A program made the position numbers and the translations under genes. The notes under the pieces are model-generated. The model did no database searches, was not told where the DNA came from, and saw only the letters and a program-made list of their open reading frames with translations. DNA of 11,127 bases, from positions 1 to 11,127 of the forward strand of contig CAMCTQ010000028.1 of assembly GCA_945878545.1 (NCBI GenBank), written 5' to 3'. Positions 1 to 6,911 of this stretch are shown one piece after another. The DNA is from Rickettsia typhi (GTDB taxonomy: Bacteria; Pseudomonadota; Alphaproteobacteria; Rickettsiales; Rickettsiaceae). Within the stretch, counting starts at the first letter, position 1, and each line of letters begins with the position of its first letter.

Positions 1-81
1 AAGGGTGACATTATGCTAATTTTTTATCCCTATATAGCAGATTCACTATGTCTTAGATAACAGGTGCGACAGTCCCCATTT

Positions 82-1236
82 TTACGATCTTTTTTGATTA
101 ATAAAAACCATAATATTATCAATCATTTTTGCAAATACCCCATTACCAAAAACGTTAGCACAAGTAATAACTGGATCAAATAGAATATAGAGAGCAGTGA
201 TAAGTGCCATCATTTCTGTGTCGAACCCCATATAACTCTCTAGGATTGGCAACATTACTATAATACCTCCACCTGGAACAGCAGCAACAGAAAATTTTGC
301 TAGTACAAAGTAAAATGTGAAAATTAAATAATTAACTAATGAAGGCTCTGGCATTCCAAAAGTTTTTAAAATAGCATAGGCAAAAACTGGTATTGCAAAG
401 CAATCTCCAACTAGGTGAATGTTAACAGTTGCTGGTATAACGCAAGCAACTAGTTCCTTATTTTTAGCATTATTTTCAGCCCCAATAACAGTAAGAGGCA
501 TGCTAGCTGCACTAGACATTGTACTAAATCCACTAATACCAGCTGGGATCATGTTCTTAATGCTATTTAAAAACCCTTTTATCTTAAAATTATTCATTGC
601 AAAATATAAAAAGGCGATGTAACTAAATTGCGCTAAAGCTATTAAAGTAAAAATCGCTGTATAATCTTTAATTATGACCATTACAATGCCATCATATTGC
701 AATTTTACTATAAATCCTGAAACAAATAGTGGTATCAAATAGACAAAGCCATTAAGCAGTTTCTTTATATAGATTTCAATTTTTATCGCTATAAATTGTG
801 ATTTTTTGGGTTGTAACTTTGCAGCCAGAATACCAAATATAATTCCAGCAAACATAGCTTTATCGTTATCAATTAATTTAGGTAGGTTTAGGTGCCACAA
901 TACCTTAAGATTGTCAGATTCTTTAGGCTCAATCATCGATAGATCAAAATTATATACCCATATTCCTACATAATGGCTTAAAAAAGTTGAAATAAAATTG
1001 GAGCAGCATACTAAGGCTAATATCATGCCTATAATTCCTGTAGCGCTCCTTGAAAGTGATATAGCCGCTTTAAATAGTAAGCCAAAAATAATAAATGGTA
1101 ACATTGTTATTATTAATGCCTTTATACTAAGACTTAATGTATATAAAAACTCTTTTAATTTAAGAGGTATAATTGGCTCTAAGAATATAATAGCTAAAAT
1201 AATAGCTACCAAAATGAATGGCATTTTACGAAACAT
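82..1236 (-). CDS. SDF (dicarboxylate/amino acid:cation symporter) family transporter, divergent binding site
   Basis: Predicted inner-membrane secondary transporter of 384 residues, slightly short for the family (about 400-430). Hydrophobic segments cover most of the length, with the SDF core in the C-terminal half: a re-entrant HP1 loop with a Ser-rich tip at about 233-248 (GISGFSTMSSAASMP), the TM7 region at 270-284 (NIHLVGD), the HP2 loop with AAVPGGG at 318-324, and TM8 at 353-366 (DPVITCANVFGNG). The fold is clear but the signature residues are not standard: the NMDGT motif reads NIHLV, the TM8 Arg that binds substrate carboxylate is Ile357, and the last TM8 Asp is Asn365. Substrate is therefore unknown; an ordinary Na+/glutamate or C4-dicarboxylate role should not be assumed. 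The ATG at 1236 is chosen because AAAGGA (1242-1247) sits 5 bases upstream; an in-frame TTG at 1272 has no such support and would add 12 polar residues. It appears monocistronic, 259 bases downstream of ptrB. Confidence 0.88.
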   Translation of the reverse strand: MFRKMPFILVAIILAIIFLEPIIPLKLKEFLYTLSLSIKALIITMLPFIIFGLLFKAAISLSRSATGIIGMILALVCCSNFISTFLSHYVGIWVYNFDLSMIEPKESDNLKVLWHLNLPKLIDNDKAMFAGIIFGILAAKLQPKKSQFIAIKIEIYIKKLLNGFVYLIPLFVSGFIVKLQYDGIVMVIIKDYTAIFTLIALAQFSYIAFLYFAMNNFKIKGFLNSIKNMIPAGISGFSTMSSAASMPLTVIGAENNAKNKELVACVIPATVNIHLVGDCFAIPVFAYAILKTFGMPEPSLVNYLIFTFYFVLAKFSVAAVPGGGIIVMLPILESYMGFDTEMMALITALYILFDPVITCANVFGNGVFAKMIDNIMVFINQKRS

Positions 1237-1241
1237 ACTTT

Positions 1242-1247
1242 TCCTTT
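1242..1247 (-). promoter_or_regulatory. Shine-Dalgarno of the SDF transporter gene
   Basis: On the minus strand the sequence reads AAAGGA, then five bases, then ATG at 1236. This is the best ribosome binding site near the gene's 5' end and decides the start in favour of the ATG over the upstream in-frame TTG. Confidence 0.7.
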
Positions 1248-1260
1248 GAATTTGAATTGA

Positions 1261-1398
1261 GTTGAAAACCAAACGATTAAACGTCTGGAAGCAAAATATA
1301 ATGAAAAAATGGATATGAGAAATGATTACCGGGCCAAGCCGGTGGTAACAGCGGTGAAAGAAACAATAGAAATGCTAGAGTATTTGTTAAACATCTAA
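1261..1398 (+). pseudogene. Unidentified plus-strand coding remnant (C-terminal fragment)
   Basis: Between the divergently facing 5' end of the transporter gene and the 3' end of ptrB there is an open plus-strand frame of 45 sense codons ending in TAA at 1396-1398, closed upstream by TGA at 1258-1260. It begins with a non-start codon (GTT). The translation looks protein-like: charged and amphipathic, including KRLEAKYNEKMDMRNDYRAK followed by a helix ending EYLLNI. Its middle (1328-1350) is clearly more GC-rich than the surrounding spacer. The upstream continuation would have to run through the transporter gene, so the 5' part has been lost. The likeliest reading is a decayed C-terminal fragment of a mobile-element or accessory gene. 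I do not recognise the family. An internal ATG at 1303 could start a 31-residue peptide but has no convincing ribosome binding site. Chance openness of such a short frame is also possible. Confidence 0.35.
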
Positions 1399-1451
1399 AT
1401 ACGACAGACTTTAATAAGTTAAGCTTAAATTTAAAACAAATTTTGACAAAT

Positions 1452-1496
1452 AGCAAGAACGAAAATTTTGTTATTCTACATAAGTTTCGTTCAGCT
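1452..1496 (-). terminator. Hairpin overlapping the ptrB stop codon, possible terminator
   Basis: A perfect 8-base inverted repeat, GAACGAAA (1457-1464) and TTTCGTTC (1485-1492), is extended past a small bulge by AGC (1452-1454) and GCT (1494-1496). On the minus strand this folds just at and after the ptrB TAA. The loop is 20 bases and the bases after the stem (TATTTGTC) are only moderately T-rich, so this is not a textbook intrinsic terminator. It may act as a 3'-end stabilising structure instead. Confidence 0.4.
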
Positions 1497-3547
1497 TACT
1501 GCCAATTCAGACCGAATACTTTCAGTATAAATACAATATCATCTGCAGCTTCCTTTAAATAGTCAAATCTTGCAGAAGCTCCTTTGTGACCAAAATCCAT
1601 ATTTGTTTTAAAGATTATCAGATTATTATCTGTTTTTTTGTCCCTAAGCCTTGCCACCCATTTTGCAGCCTCCCAATACCCAACACGTGGATCTGTAAGG
1701 CCAGCAGTAACCATTAGATTAGGATAGTTCTGAGCTTTGACATTGTCGTATGGTGAGTATGATTTTATGTAATCAAAATACTCTTTTTCTTTTGGATTGC
1801 CCCACTCTTTAAACTCCCCCGGAGTAAGAGGTAAGGTCTCATCTAGCATAGTGTTTAAAACATCAACAAAAGGTACATGAGCAATGGCAGCTTTAAATAA
1901 CTCTGGTTTTTCGTTAATAACATCACCTATTAACATTCCACCAGCACTTCCACCAACTATTACTATGTTCCCTTTAGCCGTATATTTTTCTTCGATTAAT
2001 TTTTGAGCTGACGCAATAAAATCCTCAAAGGTTCTTTTTTTAGTAAGGAATTTTGCTGCTTCATACCAATCATGCCCCAGATCATCCCCCCCTCTAATAT
2101 GAGCAATAGCAAAGACAAAACCACGATCAACTAAAGAGATTGCTGAATTTCTAAAAGCTGGTGGCACTGCATAACCATAAGAACCATATCCATAAAGGTA
2201 TAAAGGATTTGAACCATCCTGCTTAAATAAAGATTTTTTATAAAGTAAAGTAATAGGAACTTCTACTTCCCCAGACTGCGCAAATATTCGTTTAGTAACA
2301 TATTCTTCTGGGTTAAATCCACTTGGAATTTCCTGAACTTTTAGAATATCAAGTTTCTCATTGTCAAAATTATATTGATAGACTGTATTTGGTCTACTTG
2401 GCGAGGAATAGTCAATACGTAAGTCATTATGCTCGAAATTAGTGCTATAGCCCGAGGCTGTATAGGATTCATCAGGAAATTTTATCTCCTTTGTTTCACC
2501 GTCATTTAGCCTTTTAGCAACAATTAAAGGTAAACCGTTATATTTGTAGTTTAATAATATATATTTTTCTGTCAGATCAAAACCGGACAAATATTTATCC
2601 GTATCTTCCTTTGTATATTCTTGCCAATCTTGTTTTATATCATTTGTTCTTAGAACTTTGAAATTTTTTGCTCCATCATTAGTATACATATAAAAATAAT
2701 CAGTACCATGATCCACAGAATAAAGAACCTTATCAGCTCTTTTTTTGATAAGATTAGGAGTAAAACCTTTATCATCCATAGAGAAATAATAAACCTCGGT
2801 ACTATCATGACCACCAGTATGAATAAACATAAATTCCCTACTAGAGCTTTTGCTTATTGAAACCGAATATAAAAGATCTTTTTCATGATAAATTAATTTA
2901 TCATCGGTACTTTTATCACCGAGCTTATGAAACATAACCTTATCATGACGCCAATTTTCATCGACTGGTGTATAGAATAAACCTTGTCCATTTTCATGCC
3001 ACACTATAGAACCTATAGTATTTGGAATTTCATCAGTTAGGAACTGCTGACTTTCAAGATCAAAAATTGTTATAGTATATTTTTCACCGCCACTAAAATC
3101 AGCCGAATAAGCCATAAGCTTATGATCTGGACTAATTGCAAAAGCACCTATACTAGTAAATTTTTTACCAGCTGCTAATTTATTGACATCAAGAAGAATC
3201 TCCTCTGCATTTTGCGTAGAACTATGTTTTCTACAATATATCGCATAATCTTTATCTGCTTCGGTACGTGAATAGTAATAATAATCATCTTTTTGGACAT
3301 AAGTAGACTGATCTTCAAGTTTAACCCTCCCCTTCAATTCTTCAAAAATTAATTCTTTCTCCTTTGCCAGTGGGTTCATAAAATGATTAAAATAATCATT
3401 TTCTTCCGTTAAATAATTCAAGATATCTTTATCTGTAATTTTTTCTGGCCACCCTTCGCCTCGGAGCCAATTATATTCATCATCAATTTTTGTATCATGT
3501 ATTTTAAAGCTGTAAGGTATTTTTTTTGCTATAGGATAAGTCATCAT
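1496..3547 (-). CDS. ptrB: Oligopeptidase B (protease II), S9A serine peptidase
   Basis: Cytosolic prolyl-oligopeptidase-family peptidase that classically cleaves short peptides after Arg or Lys. The protein is 683 residues, close to the 686 of E. coli PtrB. An N-terminal beta-propeller (about 75-405) is followed by the alpha/beta-hydrolase domain. The catalytic triad is visible: Ser534 in GGSAGG (532-537), Asp619 in TDPRV and His654 in FGHKG. YGYGSYG (452-458), DRGFVFAIAHIRGG (474-487), GEFKEWGNP (577-585) and SYSPYDNV (596-603) are family hallmarks. Acidic residues tied to basic-residue specificity are partly replaced (see findings). The ATG at 3547, with a second ATG at once after it, starts the conserved TYPIAKKIP region and matches family length. 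An in-frame ATG at 3634 would add 29 residues but lies almost on the predicted transcription start. In an intracellular bacterium it probably recycles peptides. It appears to be its own transcription unit. Confidence 0.93.
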   Translation of the reverse strand: MMTYPIAKKIPYSFKIHDTKIDDEYNWLRGEGWPEKITDKDILNYLTEENDYFNHFMNPLAKEKELIFEELKGRVKLEDQSTYVQKDDYYYYSRTEADKDYAIYCRKHSSTQNAEEILLDVNKLAAGKKFTSIGAFAISPDHKLMAYSADFSGGEKYTITIFDLESQQFLTDEIPNTIGSIVWHENGQGLFYTPVDENWRHDKVMFHKLGDKSTDDKLIYHEKDLLYSVSISKSSSREFMFIHTGGHDSTEVYYFSMDDKGFTPNLIKKRADKVLYSVDHGTDYFYMYTNDGAKNFKVLRTNDIKQDWQEYTKEDTDKYLSGFDLTEKYILLNYKYNGLPLIVAKRLNDGETKEIKFPDESYTASGYSTNFEHNDLRIDYSSPSRPNTVYQYNFDNEKLDILKVQEIPSGFNPEEYVTKRIFAQSGEVEVPITLLYKKSLFKQDGSNPLYLYGYGSYGYAVPPAFRNSAISLVDRGFVFAIAHIRGGDDLGHDWYEAAKFLTKKRTFEDFIASAQKLIEEKYTAKGNIVIVGGSAGGMLIGDVINEKPELFKAAIAHVPFVDVLNTMLDETLPLTPGEFKEWGNPKEKEYFDYIKSYSPYDNVKAQNYPNLMVTAGLTDPRVGYWEAAKWVARLRDKKTDNNLIIFKTNMDFGHKGASARFDYLKEAADDIVFILKVFGLNWQ

Positions 3548-3646
3548 TTTACTTTCTTGTTTGTTAGTAATTTCAATAAATTTTTGATATGGGTTGTAAC
3601 TCAAAATGAGTAATGTTAATAGTTTAATTAGCATTTATTTCTATCT

Positions 3647-3675
3647 ATTATTTTTAATTTCAGCATATGCCTCAA
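3647..3675 (-). promoter_or_regulatory. Candidate sigma70-type promoter of ptrB
   Basis: The minus strand reads TTGAGG (3670-3675), a 17-base spacer, then AATAAT (3647-3652): 4/6 and 5/6 matches to the -35 and -10 consensus at ideal spacing. Transcription would begin near 3640, only a few bases before the ATG at 3634 and about 90 bases before the ATG at 3547. In AT-rich DNA such matches do occur by chance. Confidence 0.5.
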
Positions 3676-3881
3676 GAGCTTTTTGTCTTACCTGTAGCAC
3701 AAATATTATTGGCCGGTTAAACATTTTATTAGATTACACGTTAATTAACTTGCTAAAAAACTTTATGTTTACGCTTTTGAATAAAAGGCTATTCCACAAA
3801 TCTGCCTAGACAAGAATTGCAAAAAAATTTGTAAAGGATTTTCAAGAAAATTATCAACTAAGTATAATGTATCAAATATAT

Positions 3882-3908
3882 AAAATAAGATATTTTTTGT
3901 TCATCTTA
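3882..3908 (-). terminator. Weak intrinsic terminator candidate after gyrA
   Basis: Starting five bases after the gyrA stop, the minus strand holds TAAGAT, an 11-base loop and ATCTTA (arms 3903-3908 and 3886-3891), then TTTTA. The stem is only 6 bp and AT-rich, so stability is low. Its position right after the stop and the T-run are the arguments for it. The rest of the spacer up to ptrB (3653-3881) shows nothing beyond AT-rich sequence. Confidence 0.35.
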
Positions 3909-3913
3909 AATAT

Positions 3914-6640
3914 TTATTCCTGTAATACATTATCTTCTCCGCTATCGTCTCCACCTTCTTCCTCTACTTCACCTTCTTCTTCCGAAGAGTCGGCAATCAA
4001 AGAAGCAGAAACTACTTTCTCGTCTTTTTCAGTTTTAAACAAAATAACACCGGAAGTACTTCTGCCGGTTACCCGAACTGAATCGAGTCTACATCTTATC
4101 AATTTACCATTATTAGTAATAAGCATTATTTCATCATTCATGTTCGCCGGCATTGAAGCTACAACTTCACCAGTTTTTTCTGATAAAACCATATTGACAA
4201 TTCCTGAACCTCCACGGTTCGTAATGCGATAATGATAAGCTGAACTTCTTTTACCCAAACCATTCTCAGATATTGTTAAAATAAATTCTTCGCCTTTGGC
4301 TAAATCTACAATTTGCTCCTTGGATAAAGAAACGCCCAACTCTTCTGATGTAAATTCCTCATTACCTTTGGTTATTTCTAGTCTTTTATCTACTGGTATT
4401 GTCAGATAGGCCTCGCGTTCCTCCATGCTAGCTTTTATCCCATGAAGGATAGTCATGGAAATCACTTTATCTCCTGATGCTAATTTCATACCTCTAACAC
4501 CGTCAGATGTCCTACTTCTAAACACCCTAACTGCACTTACTGGGAAACGTACAGCTTTACCCTTCTTACTTGCAAGTAATATATGATCATCTTCTGAACA
4601 AGCAGCTACATTCACTAACGTATCATCCTCATCCATTCTGATCGCAATCTTGCCATTAGCTTGTATTTTCTTGAAATCAGATAGGTCATTTCTTCTAATA
4701 TTACCTTTACTAGTTGCAAACATTATATGCATGTTATCCCATTCTTCCTGATTCTCAGGCATTGGCATTATGTTAGTAACAACCTCGCCTTCTTTCAGAG
4801 GAAGAAGATTAACGATAGGACGCCCTTTACTTTGTGGGTTACCAAGTGGTAATTTATATAATTTTAAGCTATATACTTGCCCAATATTAGAGAAAAATAA
4901 CATAGGAGTATGAGTGCTTCCAACAAAAAGCTGTGTTAATATGTCTTCATCACGCATTGAAAGACCAGATCTTCCTTTACCACCACGTTTCTGCGCCCGA
5001 TAAGTAACAAGTGGCACTCTTTTGATATAGCCACCAAGAGTCACTGTCACGACCATATCTTCTTTTTGAATCAAGTCTTCCATGTCATGTTCAAAATTAC
5101 CTTGAACAATCTCTGTTAATCGCGGAGTCGCATATTCTTCTTTAACTTTTAAAAGCTCTGATTTTAGTATAAACAATAATTTTTCTCTGGAACTCAAAAT
5201 ATCAACATATCCCTTCACTTCCGTGGTAAGATCTGTTAAGTCAGCTTCGAGTTTGTCTTTTTCCATTGCAGTTAAGCGTTGCAACCTCATTTCAAGAATT
5301 GCTTTAGCTTGTATTTCTGTTAAGTGACTTTTACCATCATCGCTGATAATTGCTTTGTCATCAACAAGCTTAATTAAGCTTATTATATCCGAACAATCCC
5401 ATGCTTTTGTCATTAGCTGATCTTTTGCATCGTTCGGGTTTGAACTTCCACGGATAATTCTGATAACTTCATCAATATTGCTTACCGCAATTCTAATACC
5501 TAGTAGTATGTGTGCTTTATCTCTGGCTTTATTTAATAAGAAAATTGTTCTTCTCGTAATAACAACTTCACGGAACTTAATAAAAGCCCCTATTACCTCT
5601 TTTAGGTTCATGACTTTAGGCATGCCTTCATCAAGAGCAAGCATTATCACACCAAAACTAGTTTGTAATTGAGTGAAGGAATAGAGTTGGTTTAAGACAA
5701 CCTCAGCAACTGCATCTCTTTTTATCTCTATTACTACCCGAACCCCATCTTTGTTCGATTCATCTCTAAGATCACTAATACCTTCGATCCTTTTTTCGTG
5801 CACAAGTTCAGCAATTTTTTCAACTAATTTTGCTTTATTTACCATATAAGGCATTTCAGAAATAATAATAGCTTGCCTGTTATTATTATCTTCAATCTCA
5901 CATTTCCCACGAAACACCACACTACCGCGACCAGTAAGATAAGCTGACTGGATACCACTCGATCCTAAAATAATTCCACCAGTTGGGAAATCAGGACCTT
6001 TAACTACTGATATTAACTCGGAGATATCTACATCGTTATTATCAATATAAAGCGTACACGCATCAATAATCTCACCAAGATTGTGTGGAGGAATATTAGT
6101 TGCCATACCAACAGCAATACCACCAGTACCATTAACGAGGAGATTTGGGAACATAGCTGGTATTACAGTAGGCTCACTTTCTGACCCATCATAGTTAGCT
6201 TGGAAATCAACTGTTTCTTTATCGATATCTTCAAGTAAAGTATGGGAAATTTTAGCTAGTCTCGACTCGGTATAACGCATAGCCGCAGCTGAATCACCAT
6301 CCATTGAACCAAAGTTACCTTGACCATCAATCAATGGAGCTCGAAGAGAAAAACTCTGAGCCATACGGACTAATGAATCATAGACAGCAACGTCACCATG
6401 AGGATGGTATTTACCGATCACATCACCAACTGTTCTTGCTGATTTTTTGTAAGGTTTATTGGCATAGAATCCAGATTCATACATTGAGTATAAAATTCTA
6501 CGATGAACTGGTTTTAAACCGTCCCTGACATCTGGAATAGCACGACTAACAATAACGCTCATAGCATAATCCATGTATGAACGTTTCATTTCATCTTCGA
6601 TACCTATCTGTATTATTATCTGATCCTCTAGTTTGCTCAC
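3914..6640 (-). CDS. gyrA: DNA gyrase subunit A
   Basis: Breakage-reunion subunit of gyrase (A2B2 with GyrB), which introduces negative supercoils; 908 residues, a typical alphaproteobacterial length. The N-terminal winged-helix/tower domains carry the active-site Arg122-Tyr123 ([10 protein letters not shown]). The quinolone-determining region is [10 protein letters not shown] (79-88), with Val84 where E. coli has Ser83 and Asp88 matching E. coli Asp87. The coiled-coil gate region spans about 345-510. The C-terminal DNA-wrapping beta-pinwheel starts near 525 with the GyrA-box QKRGGKG (550-556), which marks gyrase rather than topoisomerase IV. Residues about 733-785 form an insert between blades, and the protein ends in a strongly acidic tail (885-908). 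The start is GTG at 6640, supported by AGGGA seven bases upstream and by the family N-terminus. It lies 271 bases downstream of pnp behind terminators, so it is probably transcribed alone. Confidence 0.98.
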   Translation of the reverse strand: MSKLEDQIIIQIGIEDEMKRSYMDYAMSVIVSRAIPDVRDGLKPVHRRILYSMYESGFYANKPYKKSARTVGDVIGKYHPHGDVAVYDSLVRMAQSFSLRAPLIDGQGNFGSMDGDSAAAMRYTESRLAKISHTLLEDIDKETVDFQANYDGSESEPTVIPAMFPNLLVNGTGGIAVGMATNIPPHNLGEIIDACTLYIDNNDVDISELISVVKGPDFPTGGIILGSSGIQSAYLTGRGSVVFRGKCEIEDNNNRQAIIISEMPYMVNKAKLVEKIAELVHEKRIEGISDLRDESNKDGVRVVIEIKRDAVAEVVLNQLYSFTQLQTSFGVIMLALDEGMPKVMNLKEVIGAFIKFREVVITRRTIFLLNKARDKAHILLGIRIAVSNIDEVIRIIRGSSNPNDAKDQLMTKAWDCSDIISLIKLVDDKAIISDDGKSHLTEIQAKAILEMRLQRLTAMEKDKLEADLTDLTTEVKGYVDILSSREKLLFILKSELLKVKEEYATPRLTEIVQGNFEHDMEDLIQKEDMVVTVTLGGYIKRVPLVTYRAQKRGGKGRSGLSMRDEDILTQLFVGSTHTPMLFFSNIGQVYSLKLYKLPLGNPQSKGRPIVNLLPLKEGEVVTNIMPMPENQEEWDNMHIMFATSKGNIRRNDLSDFKKIQANGKIAIRMDEDDTLVNVAACSEDDHILLASKKGKAVRFPVSAVRVFRSRTSDGVRGMKLASGDKVISMTILHGIKASMEEREAYLTIPVDKRLEITKGNEEFTSEELGVSLSKEQIVDLAKGEEFILTISENGLGKRSSAYHYRITNRGGSGIVNMVLSEKTGEVVASMPANMNDEIMLITNNGKLIRCRLDSVRVTGRSTSGVILFKTEKDEKVVSASLIADSSEEEGEVEEEGGDDSGEDNVLQE

Positions 6641-6647
6641 TATATCT

Positions 6648-6652
6648 TCCCT
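6648..6652 (-). promoter_or_regulatory. Shine-Dalgarno of gyrA (GTG start)
   Basis: AGGGA on the minus strand, seven bases before the GTG at 6640. It fixes a non-ATG start for gyrA; no in-frame ATG nearby competes. Confidence 0.7.
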
Positions 6653-6691
6653 AAAATTTATGTATTTTAATGGCCATGAGATTAGTAGAAA

Positions 6692-6722
6692 ATTATCTAA
6701 TTTGCAAGGTTTTAAGAGCCAA
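6692..6722 (-). promoter_or_regulatory. Candidate promoter of gyrA
   Basis: On the minus strand TTGGCT (6717-6722) and GATAAT (6692-6697) resemble -35 and -10 boxes, but the spacing of 19 is longer than ideal. A competing pair is TTGCAA about 17 bases upstream of TAATCT, slightly further downstream. A promoter is expected here because pnp terminators lie upstream; which pair is used cannot be settled by eye. Confidence 0.35.
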
Positions 6723-6770
6723 AAACATTATATTTTTATGCTTGACTTTTAAGGGGGATAGATAAGGGGT

Positions 6771-6793
6771 AAAAAGCTATTATTCTACATAGC
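6771..6793 (-). terminator. Second, weaker terminator-like hairpin after pnp
   Basis: Minus strand: GCTAT (6789-6793), an 8-base loop, ATAGC (6776-6780), then TTTTT (6771-6775). The stem is only 5 bp, but the uninterrupted T5 and its position just behind the main pnp terminator suggest a tandem back-up terminator. Confidence 0.35.
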
Positions 6794-6812
6794 AATTCTT
6801 CTGGTAAGTGGT

Positions 6813-6865
6813 AAAAAAAATGCCATCACGAGCCTGTGTGCCCCGAAGGGCAAGCCGTGATGGCA
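6813..6865 (-). terminator. Rho-independent terminator of pnp
   Basis: A perfect 10-bp stem, TGCCATCACG (6821-6830) with CGTGATGGCA (6856-6865), encloses an inner hairpin TGCCC-CGAA-GGGCA (6839-6852) across an asymmetric internal loop. On the minus strand it is followed immediately by T8 (6813-6820). It begins about 45 bases after the pnp stop codon. The structure is markedly more GC-rich than its surroundings. This strongly separates pnp from gyrA transcription. Confidence 0.85.
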
Positions 6866-6911
6866 CCAGAATAAGAATGAACTCTTTTATTAGCTAGTAA
6901 GAATTAGAAAA

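Noticed and set aside
3641..3724. Minus-strand short frame (27 codons, starts ATG) upstream of ptrB
   Set aside because: No ribosome binding site, not recognisable, and it covers the candidate ptrB promoter; most likely chance.
3606..3809. Plus-strand open frame of 67 codons, hydrophobic at its start
   Set aside because: It overlaps the ptrB 5' end and the ptrB promoter, has no Shine-Dalgarno, and its hydrophobicity follows from the T-rich spacer.
3867..4232. Plus-strand Ser/Pro-rich open frame of 121 codons
   Set aside because: Antisense shadow of the gyrA 3' end; the Ser/Pro richness is the complement of the acidic tail codons.
6304..6528. Plus-strand frame with many His and Gln residues
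   Set aside because: Antisense of the highly conserved gyrA catalytic region; no start signals.
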